Positions 53,145 to 63,388 of a stretch of DNA of 64,000 bases are shown here, piece after piece. The stretch comes from Cyclobacteriaceae bacterium YHN15 (lineage in GTDB: Bacteria; Bacteroidota; Bacteroidia; Cytophagales; Cyclobacteriaceae). The stretch covers positions 85,226 through 149,225 of the forward strand of contig RKQB01000011.1 of the NCBI GenBank assembly GCA_003797895.1, in the 5' to 3' direction. Every line of letters begins with the position of its first letter. Within the stretch, counting starts at the first letter, position 1. The notes below the pieces were generated by a model, which was not told the origin of the DNA, ran no database searches, and saw only the letters and a program-made list of their open reading frames with translations. Made by a program: the position numbers and the translations under genes.

Positions 53145-56100
53145 CAGTTTGGTAAGAAATCAAAATAAGATTCAGTCCACTCCAGGAAATTATCCAATTC
53201 TTTCCATCTCCTATCGCCAGACTCCAATTCCCTTCTTTTGGATGCTTCCAGTAGAATCAGCCCTCTGGCTTGCAAATCCTGAGATTCTGTCAGGTTACTC
53301 GGGATTGCCATTAATGCCCTGTAATAGTTGCCTTCTCTCGCCATTCCTGAAACGAGTTGATAAACCCCATCAAATTTTCGCTGTTCAGGAATATCCTTTA
53401 AAATTTGAAAGGCTAAACTGTTGATTCTTTGACTACCTACCGTGGACAAAGCATTAATAAAAAATTGTCTGCTATCCAGTGATTGTGGTAATACACTAAA
53501 ATCCAGGTTTTCTGTTTTAGAAGAAACAGAATCCAAATAAACGAAAGCCTGAGGATCCGAATTATCCTGATAAGCTCTTTTTGCCATTAAGATATAAGGG
53601 AAGGCCTTTTCTGCATTACTTGGAAATCTTTCTGCCAACTCAATGGATTCCATGGTCTTTCCATATTGGGTTAAATTAACCGCAAGCTGGGTCATCATAT
53701 TGAAGAAGAAGTTTTTTTCCACGTACTCATATTTATTGGATGACCTGGGAATAGCTGCTTGATCGAATTTACGAAAATATTCAAATCCTTTCACAGTATC
53801 TGCTTTTTCAAACGACCTGTTGGCTAAAATCAGATAAAACAGATTCTTATCCACTTCAGCACCTTTTGGATGATCTTCTATAAAATTCAGCACGTGGGTT
53901 AAAGTTTCATCAGAAAGTGTATAATTATTGTCCAAAAGACCCGGAGGGGGAAAGGGTTTTACTTCAAAAGCTTTCGCTATCCAAAAGTGAATGGCCTGTA
54001 AATCATCCCCTGTGGTGAACATTTTAGGCAATAATTCTTTCCTATCCATATAGTAATAGAATATATCTGAATGGAAATTCCAACTGAACCATCCATCCCG
54101 ATAATCCGGGTAAATGAACAATTCTTTTCTTCTAGGCTGTGTTGTTCTTACTCCATCACCATAATATGGAATAGTAGATGCTATTTTTTCTTCCAAAAAG
54201 GCTTCATCCAACCTAGAATAATAATCAAAAGCAAGATCAAACCAGGAATCCAATAACTCCTGATTGGTTTCCATTTGACGGTCAAACCAATATTTATGGG
54301 TGAAAACCGCCTTCCTTTTGTTGTTGATTGCCAATTGATAGTTCCGTTCTGAAGGATCTTTTATCTGATTGATATATATTTCATAATCTTCGCTCATCTG
54401 GTCAAATACAGATCGATCTGAAAAGAACAAATTTGGATAAATATAACCCCTGTAAGACCGTAAAGCTTGCGGTTCGAGATTGGCCCCTACATACAAATGT
54501 GAAATATATCCTGAACGGATTACCGTATTCCTATAGACCGTTATTTCTGGGTTGTCAAAAGTATTGTTTGCTATCCAATTCACCAATCTTGGCGCCAGCT
54601 CTCTGAACATATATTGGTATAAATAACCCAAAATATTTTGGTGATTATTGAATACCCTTCCCAATTCAAAGTACTCCCTTTGGTCATTATTAAGTAATTG
54701 TTGAAAGGCCCATTCCACACCTATGATATCTCCTTTACTTGCATAGAGTGAAGCCAGGGTATGATAACCGTTATTAAAGTCTACAGGTTGCCTTCCATTG
54801 GGTTCAAAACTTCCCTTTGGATAATATCTGGAGAAAGCATTGCGGCCTTCCTCGCTTTCGGCAGGCGAAATGATTTGAAGAACTTCATCGATTTCTTCCT
54901 TTTTAGCTTTCCCATCAGTAAGCCAAAGTTGTATAGCCAAATTCAGCTCAAATGGAAGTGCTGGACTAAATTGGTCCTTCCTTTTATAAAAATCAATAAC
55001 TCTATTCCTGTTTCTTTCAGTTAAATCTGAAATGATTTCTTCATTCTCTTTTGAGGGACTATAATAATTATCCCTCATCAGAATAAGCATAAACTTATTG
55101 GTCTGAGCTAAAATATAATCTGATTCAATTGAAGCATCAGGTGACTGAAGATCCTTATAAATGAAATCCACAAGCAAAGCTCTAATAGGGTCTTCAATAT
55201 GCTTATCGACATAAATCAAAAATTTATACGTATCAATGGCCAGTGAAATCCTGTCTTTTTGATTCATGGAAGCCAGGAAGGAAGTCAGGTAACCAGCTTC
55301 ATATCGTTCCTCTGCAAGCAGATAAATCGCTTTGTTCTGATTATTTACCTCTGCACTGTTCAAAAATAACAGGGATTCCTTTCTGGTACGTTCGATGACC
55401 CTTTCATTTGCTTTTTGCTCCGCATCATACCAATAAAAGCCGCTAAATACAATCATGACCATTATGGCAAAAAAGGTTCCTATCCTTTCGGGCCCATACT
55501 TCATAAAAGTCCGGGTAAAAAATACATTCCTACTGCTTCGCTTCAAAAACTCCTGGATTTCAGCCAATAGTTTTTGGGCTTCTTTTGTCTTTATTTCATC
55601 GTCTTCTTTGACCTCTGAATACCTTTTGATCCAGCCCTCATTCGGTTGACACTCTTCATACCAGTTTTCAAAAAATGAAAGTGGACCTATAGGCAATAAA
55701 AAATTCCTGCTTTTTTTATTATCCTTCCAACGGTCCAATTGTTTTTTAAAGTCTAAATAGATGCTGTAGAACTCAAATTCCTGATTGGCCCAGGCATTGA
55801 GTTTATTCCAGTTTCTGATCAAACTTTCATGGGTAATATCCAAAACCGTTTCATCTTGTAAGATGTGGGATTCAGGATCTTCTGTCTTAAATGGTCTGAT
55901 AAATGAATTCCCTTCCTCCCTGAAAATATTCAGAACACTACCAACAACTTTTGAATCAAGATTAGGAGTGTGGATGATTTCGGTAAGTTCTCCCAAACTC
56001 ATCCTATTTCTCACTGCCCTGCTGTTATCAATTTTTGTCAGACCGCTAAAAGTCAATGCTATAATCCGCTTGGCTTCTTGTTGCGAAATGGGATTCTCAG

Positions 56101-57196
56101 GATTTGTCTCGTTATAATATTCCCAGGCATTTTCATATAAAATGCTTGCATGGATTTCAATGACTTTGCTCAAACCGGTCTGATGATAATAAGTCCGTTG
56201 ATGTTCCGGTAAAGTTTTAAACCATTGGAGGAATAATTTTTGGTCATGATCGGGCAATTCATTGGCCGGCATCCCGCCAACTTTAGCATAATGAATCAGG
56301 TCCATTTCTTCAGCCCCACTATCGGCAGCAAGCCATATCTGTGTCAGTGCATGTTGTAAAATAGGGAGTTGATCCAGGCCTTCAGCCAGGTCATAGACCA
56401 AGCGTTCAATCAATCTTTGGGAAATTTTATTTCCACTCAGTATGGCGGGCTCTTCAATAACCTGTTTTAAGTCTTTTCTTTTTAACCGAGGCACGAAAAA
56501 CTGCGAAAAACCAATATATTCAGGAAGTCCCCTGAAGGCAGAACACTGCCCTATGTAATCCGAACGCATGGTACAGACCACATATACAGGTATATTCTTT
56601 TTGATGGCAATGCGCGCCGTTTCCAAAATCAAATTCACCACAATTTGCGAGTCCTGAGAAGGGGCTTCCTTGTAGAAGTTTTCCGGATTGGTGAAAAATT
56701 CCTCAAACTGATCCACAATGATCATCAGATTGGCAGATTTTCTCTTCCGTTTTCTTTGTTCTGTTTCTTCTAATTGCTGCCACTTTTCATCCGACTCATC
56801 GATATAAAAATCCGAATTGGTATAGAGATCAATCAGGGAAGAAAATCCTCTTCTCAATTCAGTTTCAACTGTGGAATCAAGAATGTTGAATTTATCTGCA
56901 ATGGCTGAGGCCATATTTTTTACTGGACTGCGTTCGGGACGGAAGTCAGCAACCACCCAATTGGTATATTTCGCTTTAAAGAAGCCCGCACGGGCATTGG
57001 GAATCAACCCGGCATAAATCAAAGACGATTTCCCTTCACCAGATGCCCCCGTTACCATCAGGAACTTATTCTGCTCCAATAAAGCAGTAAGCTGATCTAT
57101 CTGATGATCCCTGCCTTTAAAATAAATGCTTTCATCCTCAGTAAATGACCTTAAACCGGTATATGGACAAATATTATTCATATCAACTGCTTTCAT
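53144..57196 (-). CDS. STAND-type NTPase (nSTAND1) with C-terminal helical repeats, copy 2
   Basis: A 1350-residue protein. Residues ~9-30 hold the CPYTGLRSFTEDESIYFKGR entry motif. The NTPase has Walker A GASGEGKSS (50-58), Walker B LMIIVDQFEEFF (~157-168), a sensor region CTMRSDYIGQCSAFRGLPEYIGFSQFF and a GLDQLPILQHALTQIW motif, then DITHESLIRNWNKLN. One membrane helix follows (IGTFFAIMVMIVFSGFYWY, ~residue 580). The remaining ~750 residues are alpha-helical repeats of TPR-like character. STAND proteins oligomerise on ligand sensing and drive signalling or cell-death outputs. It is a diverged full-length paralogue of the gene just upstream. The start overlaps that gene by 14 bases (an alternative ATG lies 15 bases inside). 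Confidence 0.87.
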   Translation of the reverse strand: MKAVDMNNICPYTGLRSFTEDESIYFKGRDHQIDQLTALLEQNKFLMVTGASGEGKSSLIYAGLIPNARAGFFKAKYTNWVVADFRPERSPVKNMASAIADKFNILDSTVETELRRGFSSLIDLYTNSDFYIDESDEKWQQLEETEQRKRKRKSANLMIIVDQFEEFFTNPENFYKEAPSQDSQIVVNLILETARIAIKKNIPVYVVCTMRSDYIGQCSAFRGLPEYIGFSQFFVPRLKRKDLKQVIEEPAILSGNKISQRLIERLVYDLAEGLDQLPILQHALTQIWLAADSGAEEMDLIHYAKVGGMPANELPDHDQKLFLQWFKTLPEHQRTYYHQTGLSKVIEIHASILYENAWEYYNETNPENPISQQEAKRIIALTFSGLTKIDNSRAVRNRMSLGELTEIIHTPNLDSKVVGSVLNIFREEGNSFIRPFKTEDPESHILQDETVLDITHESLIRNWNKLNAWANQEFEFYSIYLDFKKQLDRWKDNKKSRNFLLPIGPLSFFENWYEECQPNEGWIKRYSEVKEDDEIKTKEAQKLLAEIQEFLKRSSRNVFFTRTFMKYGPERIGTFFAIMVMIVFSGFYWYDAEQKANERVIERTRKESLLFLNSAEVNNQNKAIYLLAEERYEAGYLTSFLASMNQKDRISLAIDTYKFLIYVDKHIEDPIRALLVDFIYKDLQSPDASIESDYILAQTNKFMLILMRDNYYSPSKENEEIISDLTERNRNRVIDFYKRKDQFSPALPFELNLAIQLWLTDGKAKKEEIDEVLQIISPAESEEGRNAFSRYYPKGSFEPNGRQPVDFNNGYHTLASLYASKGDIIGVEWAFQQLLNNDQREYFELGRVFNNHQNILGYLYQYMFRELAPRLVNWIANNTFDNPEITVYRNTVIRSGYISHLYVGANLEPQALRSYRGYIYPNLFFSDRSVFDQMSEDYEIYINQIKDPSERNYQLAINNKRKAVFTHKYWFDRQMETNQELLDSWFDLAFDYYSRLDEAFLEEKIASTIPYYGDGVRTTQPRRKELFIYPDYRDGWFSWNFHSDIFYYYMDRKELLPKMFTTGDDLQAIHFWIAKAFEVKPFPPPGLLDNNYTLSDETLTHVLNFIEDHPKGAEVDKNLFYLILANRSFEKADTVKGFEYFRKFDQAAIPRSSNKYEYVEKNFFFNMMTQLAVNLTQYGKTMESIELAERFPSNAEKAFPYILMAKRAYQDNSDPQAFVYLDSVSSKTENLDFSVLPQSLDSRQFFINALSTVGSQRINSLAFQILKDIPEQRKFDGVYQLVSGMAREGNYYRALMAIPSNLTESQDLQARGLILLEASKRRELESGDRRWKELDNFLEWTESYFDFLPN

Positions 57197-60100
57197 CTAT
57201 GTAAAAAATCCATCGGGTAATATTCCAAAGATAATTTTCCTGAAATTTGGACCACTTATCATCTAACTCACCCTTACCTTCAGCATATCCATATAAAATT
57301 TCACTAAACAAAATGGCCCGGTCTCCATCTGAAATATTTTCAGGAAAACGGCTTTTAGCCTCGTAAAGGTTAGCATGAAAACCCAAAGAGCGGATAATAA
57401 ATTGGTTGGCAAGTATTTTCTGCTGTAGGTTTTTGATAATCCTAAAAGACTCCTCTACATTTCCTTTAGGATCAAAAAGGGTATTGGCATAGGCAAGTTG
57501 TATTCTATGAGGTTGTCCTGAAGTAACAATTCCTGTTCTGTTAAACTCCACCATGGCAGAGTCCAATAATCTTTTGGCTATTGAAGGATCTGTTTTTTTA
57601 TAAAGTATGTCTTTTGCAGCATAGGCATATAGGGAAGATCTATTGATGGCTTTATTGAATGGCCTCATCAAACCTTTAATCCCCTCAAAATCTCCGGTAT
57701 TTGCCATTGCCTCAATGGCAGAGGCAATCAACCTTAAAGAATGATTGTTGATCTGATTTCCGAATTCCTTAGAGCGAAGGATATTTAATAGGTTATCCGG
57801 ATTGATTTTTTCATAATAAGACAACGCATCTTCAACTTCATTGTCCTTGTATGCCATTTCTCCCAAATACAGATATAACCAATTCAGGTCGACCTGATCA
57901 ATATTTTTCCTTCCTGATAATTCAGCTTCGAGTCTTTTAAATATTTCGTATCTGACCGGTTTGACAATAAATCCATTTGGAACCCATATTTTAGAATTAT
58001 AGGCCAACAACCAAGCTGTGAAAAAATCAAGCTCAGCCTTTGTTGGATATAATTCATCTATCAATTGGTTTTCCAAAACATATTCCAAAAAGGCATCCGA
58101 AAAATAAAAGAAAAAGAAAGACCTTGGTTCCAAAGGAGGAAAACCAATCCTTAAGTCAGGATAAATAAAAAGGAATTTACGGGGAACAATTATATCGTCT
58201 GTGGCTGCAGCCCCAATGACTGAAGTAGTTTGTTCCAAATAGGAAGTGGGCACCAGTTTATAATATTCGAAGGCCTTATCAAATAATTGGTTTACAGAAA
58301 GATCCTCATTTTTTTGTTCCTCTAAATTGATCGCTTTTAGAATACCCTCATTTTTAAAAGAAAGGGCCAGCAAATAATTTCTCTCATTTGGATCCTTAAT
58401 GTCAGAAAGTACAGTTTTCCTGTATTTTGCATAGAAATAGCTGATTTGCTCCCGATCGCTGAACTGAAGGTTAAGATTTTGCCTATCATCCATAAATCCA
58501 ATCAAATGCAAATTAAACGTTGTATTAGAAGATTTGAGCATTCTTCCCAAAAGACGTGCATAAAATTCCTCCGAAGAAATGTTTTTTCTTGAAATATATC
58601 CTTTTACAAATTCATCCAATGCAGTCTCTTGTTTGTACTTATAATACACAGCGGCAATATTGGCGGCATTATCAGCCCCTGCGGCATAATCTCCCTGGTA
58701 ATTGTTTTGTGAATTGGCCAATAAAACATCCATACAATCCAGTACCCTTTCTGTATTGCCCTGCGAAGCATACAAATAGGCCATTTGCTGATAAAGCCCA
58801 TTGAATCTAAAGCCGTAGTTAGTACCCCCTCTTTGGAGTAAATTATCTGGATTAAAATTCGTCTTCATCCAATCTGATTGGCTTTCCTTCCCGAAAGGAG
58901 ATAGGATTTGGATAATTCTTTCAATTTCTTCCTGAGTAAAAACTTGGTAATTTATGGCATGCTCAAGTGCAAGCGTCAGGTTCCTCATATCCGTAAAATC
59001 TGCCAATTGGGTCTCGAGGATATGTAATACCATAATACCTATCCTCTTGGCATTCGCTTTCCGCCAAGTATCTATTTGAAGGGCTGGATTATGATAATAT
59101 GCCAGCTCCAAGGTCACTCTCAGGTCATTCAACTCTTTTAAAATAGCCGAAAATGAGGAATTGACATTGCTGGGCACTGCATATTCAGCAGAAATACTAT
59201 CTGCAATGGTCAAACTTCTCAAAATTTCCCCTTTGGGTTCGTCCGATCCCTGAAATACCAGCATGGTAGCTATTCCATTTGCGATATTGATTTTTTCAAT
59301 TGGGTCAGGAACGGAATTGATCACTTCCTCTATACTGGTAAGATCAAGTTTCAGCTGCTCCACTATGAGGTAAATTTTATCCTCAAATGCCACTTTGGGA
59401 CTGTTGACCAAAATTTTGGACTCAGCTTGAATGGAGTTCAGAACAGCTGAATTCTGCTGTTTGAGGTATTGACTTATCCCAAAAGAACTGAATATCAAAA
59501 ATGCAATCAAGGCAACCGCTATCCCTATTCTTTTTGCTCCATACCGCATGACAGTTCTGGTTACTACATGCTTCCTGGCACTCTTGGATAAGAATTCCTG
59601 AGAATTTTTAAGGATATTTTTTGCTTTGGATAATTTCTTGTCCTGATCGAGCTCCTCCGGAAGGTATCTGGCCACCCAATGAATATTTGGGTTTAGGCTA
59701 TTGATCCAGTTCTCAAAATAGGTTAAGGGTCCTATAGACATCAAGAAAGCATTCGATTTTCCGCTTTCCACCCAGCGGTTGAGCTGTTGCTCGTAATCCA
59801 GATAAACGGTGTAATTGTCATATTCCTCTTCAGCCCACTTTTTGAGGAATTCCCAGTTTCTGATCAGGCTCTCATGGGTAATATCCAATATATCCGATTC
59901 ATTTAGTTTGTTACTTTCAGGATCATCAAAAATAAAGGGGCGGACAAAAGTATTTCCAGGTTCCCGGAATATATTTAAAACTCCACCGACTTCTTGGGCA
60001 CCAAATTCTTTTCTTCCCAAAATATGGGTGATTTCCTGTAGTGTCATTCGGTTTCTTACCGCCCTGCTTTGGTCAATTTTGGTAAGACAGATGAAGGCGT

Positions 60101-61235
60101 TCTTAATTATTCCCTGTGCATCTTCCCTTGAAATATGTTTTCCGGATTTTTCAGAATAATAGTTTGAGGCCTGTTCATACAGCTTATTGGTATGGGTATC
60201 CAATACATTTTGAAGGCTTGGCTCATGGTAACAAGCCTTGATGATAGGGGATAAACTATCATACCAAGTCTTGAACCTTTTTACATGTTCATCTGGCAAT
60301 TCATTGTCAGCCATTCCTCCAACCATGGCATAATGGATCAGGTCCATTTCTTCTCTCCCATTATTGGCTGCATGCCAGATTTGGTTGAGCGCATGCTGAA
60401 GGATGGGAAGCTGATCTACCCCTTCAGTTAAATCATGGATTAGGCGCTCCGTTAGGCGTCTTGAAATTCTATTCCCACTCAAAACAGCCGGCTCTTCAAT
60501 CACCTGCTGCAGTTGGGTACGATTGAGGCGGGGCACAAAAAACTGAGAGAAACCTATATACTCTGGTAATCCACGAAACGCCGCACATTGACCTATATAA
60601 TCGGATCGCATGGTAAAAATGATATAAATAGGTAGATCGTCTTCAAGAGCAATCCTTGCCGTTTCCAGCAGCAGATTGAGTACCAAGTTGGCCTCCTGTG
60701 AAGGGACCCCCTTATCATAATTTTCAGGATTGGTGAAAAACTCTTCAAATTGATCCACCAAAATAATCAGATTGGATGCCTTCCTTTTTAAACTATTCCT
60801 CGCCTTATCATCTGCTTCCTTCCAGGAAATGGATTCTTCATCAAGATAGCGTTTTGAATTTTTGTAAAGGTCGGCCAAGGCTGAAAATCCATGCCTTAAT
60901 TCAGACTCAACTGTTATTTCGTTAGCAATGTCCAACTGCTGGGCCAAAGCCCTGCATAAATTTTTGAATGGTGATCTTTCCGGTCTGAAGTCAGCTACTG
61001 ACCATTGGTAGTATTTGGATTTGAGAAAACCGGATCTGGCATTGGGAATTATCCCTGCATAAACCAAGGAAGACTTTCCGTCTCCTGAGGCACCGGTAAG
61101 CATTAAAAATTTATTTCTCTGAAGCTGGGCAGTTGCAGCATCTATATCGTCTTCCCTACCTTTAAAATATAAGGATTCCTCCTCTGTGAAGGAGCGCAAA
61201 CCGGTATAGGGACATATTTGAAAATCCTCAAACAT
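57183..61235 (-). CDS. STAND-type NTPase (nSTAND1) with C-terminal helical repeats, copy 1
   Basis: A 1350-residue protein, exactly as long as its tandem paralogue. Entry motif CPYTGLRSFTEEESLYFKGRE (residues 8-28), Walker A GASGDGKSS (48-56), Walker B LIILVDQFEEFF (156-167), FTMRSDYIGQCAAFRGLPEYIGFSQFFVPRL (208-238), GVDQLPILQHALNQIW and DITHESLIRNWEFL (451-464). A single membrane helix at ~570-588 (IGIAVALIAFLIFSSFGIS) separates the NTPase from ~760 residues of helical repeats, which would lie on the other side of the membrane. The C-terminal halves of the two paralogues are much more diverged than the NTPase halves. The start is 8 bases after the stop of the cyclase-TIR gene. Confidence 0.87.
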   Translation of the reverse strand: MFEDFQICPYTGLRSFTEEESLYFKGREDDIDAATAQLQRNKFLMLTGASGDGKSSLVYAGIIPNARSGFLKSKYYQWSVADFRPERSPFKNLCRALAQQLDIANEITVESELRHGFSALADLYKNSKRYLDEESISWKEADDKARNSLKRKASNLIILVDQFEEFFTNPENYDKGVPSQEANLVLNLLLETARIALEDDLPIYIIFTMRSDYIGQCAAFRGLPEYIGFSQFFVPRLNRTQLQQVIEEPAVLSGNRISRRLTERLIHDLTEGVDQLPILQHALNQIWHAANNGREEMDLIHYAMVGGMADNELPDEHVKRFKTWYDSLSPIIKACYHEPSLQNVLDTHTNKLYEQASNYYSEKSGKHISREDAQGIIKNAFICLTKIDQSRAVRNRMTLQEITHILGRKEFGAQEVGGVLNIFREPGNTFVRPFIFDDPESNKLNESDILDITHESLIRNWEFLKKWAEEEYDNYTVYLDYEQQLNRWVESGKSNAFLMSIGPLTYFENWINSLNPNIHWVARYLPEELDQDKKLSKAKNILKNSQEFLSKSARKHVVTRTVMRYGAKRIGIAVALIAFLIFSSFGISQYLKQQNSAVLNSIQAESKILVNSPKVAFEDKIYLIVEQLKLDLTSIEEVINSVPDPIEKINIANGIATMLVFQGSDEPKGEILRSLTIADSISAEYAVPSNVNSSFSAILKELNDLRVTLELAYYHNPALQIDTWRKANAKRIGIMVLHILETQLADFTDMRNLTLALEHAINYQVFTQEEIERIIQILSPFGKESQSDWMKTNFNPDNLLQRGGTNYGFRFNGLYQQMAYLYASQGNTERVLDCMDVLLANSQNNYQGDYAAGADNAANIAAVYYKYKQETALDEFVKGYISRKNISSEEFYARLLGRMLKSSNTTFNLHLIGFMDDRQNLNLQFSDREQISYFYAKYRKTVLSDIKDPNERNYLLALSFKNEGILKAINLEEQKNEDLSVNQLFDKAFEYYKLVPTSYLEQTTSVIGAAATDDIIVPRKFLFIYPDLRIGFPPLEPRSFFFFYFSDAFLEYVLENQLIDELYPTKAELDFFTAWLLAYNSKIWVPNGFIVKPVRYEIFKRLEAELSGRKNIDQVDLNWLYLYLGEMAYKDNEVEDALSYYEKINPDNLLNILRSKEFGNQINNHSLRLIASAIEAMANTGDFEGIKGLMRPFNKAINRSSLYAYAAKDILYKKTDPSIAKRLLDSAMVEFNRTGIVTSGQPHRIQLAYANTLFDPKGNVEESFRIIKNLQQKILANQFIIRSLGFHANLYEAKSRFPENISDGDRAILFSEILYGYAEGKGELDDKWSKFQENYLWNITRWIFYIDESS

Positions 61236-61243
61236 AAATCACC

Positions 61244-63376
61244 CTACTTAAGATTAACAATGGTGGTATATACTTTTTTTACCTCAGCTGGAATTTCATC
61301 TTTTGGAGCGATAGTGGATACCACTTTTGGTGCTTTAAAATTCCTGGCGAGGTTGCTTCTAGGATCATCCTCCCCAACAAAGAACAAGGGGGTTGGAGAA
61401 GATGCTCCACCCACTTCTTTCCAGATCTGTTTTATAAATGGCAAAGCCCAATCCGCTGCATATTTAAAATAAACAACAGCCAACTTACTTTTTGGGATTT
61501 GTTGTGAAGAAACTTCCCTATACTCATCTTCACCATCCGGCATAATATTCATAATCTCAACCGGATATTCCAAACTTAATCTGTCTGTGATGATTTTGGC
61601 ATCCTCTTCATCCTGCTGGTTGAAAATAAAGAATATTTCAGTGTCTTTGGTATCATGAACTTCTGCTTTTTCCTTCATCATCACCACACGGATATCATCG
61701 ACTAACTGCATAGGTCCGGCACTGTTCGAAAACATCATATTCCGAGTAATATTATTACGAATATACTTGATGAATTCCTGTTGGGTGGGTTTCATGGATT
61801 GGTTGGAATCCGGATGAATCCAAATAAATGATTGGAATTCGGAAGCTGGTTCATCTATTTTTTTCTTTGCCTCAATGAACTGAAATTGTGGAAAGGAAAC
61901 TTCATCTTCCGACTCGAAACGTCTTCCAAATTCACCGCTCAGCATGTGTAAAGAGCAAACACACTTTTGCATTTCTTCATTGGTCCGTTGTTTAAACATT
62001 TCGTCATCTGCTGGACAATCCACAGAAGGGAGCACATTAAAACCCGCCTTTTGAAGAATGATAGCCATCTCTTCCCTTCTTTCCTTTAGATCATTGGAGG
62101 TCCATGCCAGATAAATATTGGGCTTTTGCTTTTCACCCATCTGGACTTTTGCCCCTGTAATAGAGGTGGATATTACATTTGGCCTAATTTGGGTTAAAGT
62201 CGGTGAGAAGGAAGAGTATTCAAACACGTTTTCTTTTTGGAATTGTTTGATACCTGAAATGATTTCTTTAACTGCATTGGCCAATTTATTGATCTGATTC
62301 CTATAAAGAGGTCGGTAAGAGTTGCCTTGTTTCTCATCATCAAGTGGCAGTAATGGACGGTTTACGCCATCCTCCCTAAAAATAAAATCAATGGACCTTA
62401 AACTTCCCGATAGTTCATTTTCCAATAATTTCACATCCTCCATATCAATATCATGGATTTTTACCGGAATGACCCTTGAGATGGAGTTTCCATTTTGAAG
62501 CTTGATATTATTTCCAAGTTTCTCGGATTTGATTTGTTCCTTAAAGGCCTTAAACTCATTCTGCCAAACATAGGAATTCACATCACAATAGGTTTGTGAA
62601 ATAATTGGCAAGAATATCAAAGACTTGATTTTTGAAGAGACACTACCATCCTCATGTTCGAATTGTAATCTATTATCCTCAGGATTTTTGTCAAAAAAGA
62701 TGGATAGCTTGTCTTTACAGGTTGCTCCTAACTCCTGATGGAGTTTTTCAACAAATTCTGTCACCCAGCCATCATAATTATTGTCATTATAACGGTAGCT
62801 GATATGGATATCGAACTCATATTCTGGTATAATGGAGGATTTGATCAGTTTGGGAGCCTTTAGTTTTTTCGGCTCAATGCCAGCTAAAAATATACGGTAA
62901 ACCTTAACTGGTTCTTTTACATTCTTTAAATTTTCTGTTCTGAAAAATTCAGATTGGATATCATTTTTATTGGAAAGGTCCCTTTGAACGGATTCAGAAA
63001 CCAAAATACTCGATGGGGCAGCCAAAGCCTGTATCCGGGCAGCAATATTCACTGCATCTCCAAAAATATCCCCCTCCTCAAATATTACTTCACCCTGGTG
63101 GATCCCAATCCTCAACTCATATGCATTTGCCTCATGACAGGCTTCCTGTATTTTAATTGCGGCATATACAGCACTGCTAACTGAAGGAAAGCTTGCCATA
63201 ACTCCATCACCTAATTCCTTTATCCATTTGCCGCCAAATTCTTCTATGACCGGTTTATGGATTTCTCTGTTTTTCCTTAACAGCTCAAAAGCCCTTTGTT
63301 CGTCGTTCCCCATCAATGCCGTGTATCCGACTATATCAGTGAACATAATAGCTGCTAGTTGACGTAGTTGTGGCAT
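61244..63376 (-). CDS. class III nucleotidyl cyclase fused to TIR and TIR-like modules
   Basis: A 710-residue soluble protein from ATG 63376 (a TTG four codons upstream is possible). Residues 1-165 are a class III cyclase with all expected residues: metal Asp14 (FTDIVGYT) and Asp57 (ELGDG), adenine-type Lys53 and Asp103 (EGDIFG), and transition-state Asn110 and Arg114 (VNIAAR). Residues ~187-330 form a TIR domain (EFDIHISYR, LSIFFDKN, FLPIISQTYCDVNSYVWQNEF with Glu274 at the NADase Glu position). Residues ~420-510 (IYLAWTSNDLKERREEM...) and ~578-690 (EIFFIFNQQDEEDAKII...) are two further TIR-like modules, less canonical. It is the first gene of the four-gene operon. Adenylate is the likeliest product of the cyclase half. 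Confidence 0.86.
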   Translation of the reverse strand: MPQLRQLAAIMFTDIVGYTALMGNDEQRAFELLRKNREIHKPVIEEFGGKWIKELGDGVMASFPSVSSAVYAAIKIQEACHEANAYELRIGIHQGEVIFEEGDIFGDAVNIAARIQALAAPSSILVSESVQRDLSNKNDIQSEFFRTENLKNVKEPVKVYRIFLAGIEPKKLKAPKLIKSSIIPEYEFDIHISYRYNDNNYDGWVTEFVEKLHQELGATCKDKLSIFFDKNPEDNRLQFEHEDGSVSSKIKSLIFLPIISQTYCDVNSYVWQNEFKAFKEQIKSEKLGNNIKLQNGNSISRVIPVKIHDIDMEDVKLLENELSGSLRSIDFIFREDGVNRPLLPLDDEKQGNSYRPLYRNQINKLANAVKEIISGIKQFQKENVFEYSSFSPTLTQIRPNVISTSITGAKVQMGEKQKPNIYLAWTSNDLKERREEMAIILQKAGFNVLPSVDCPADDEMFKQRTNEEMQKCVCSLHMLSGEFGRRFESEDEVSFPQFQFIEAKKKIDEPASEFQSFIWIHPDSNQSMKPTQQEFIKYIRNNITRNMMFSNSAGPMQLVDDIRVVMMKEKAEVHDTKDTEIFFIFNQQDEEDAKIITDRLSLEYPVEIMNIMPDGEDEYREVSSQQIPKSKLAVVYFKYAADWALPFIKQIWKEVGGASSPTPLFFVGEDDPRSNLARNFKAPKVVSTIAPKDEIPAEVKKVYTTIVNLK

Positions 63377-63388
63377 CTTATAAATCAA

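Noticed and set aside
61244..63376. classification as a standard Pycsar system
   Set aside because: Pycsar cyclases act on pyrimidines and are separate from their effector. Here the adenine-type Lys/Asp pair is kept and the TIR is fused to the cyclase, with STAND genes in the operon.
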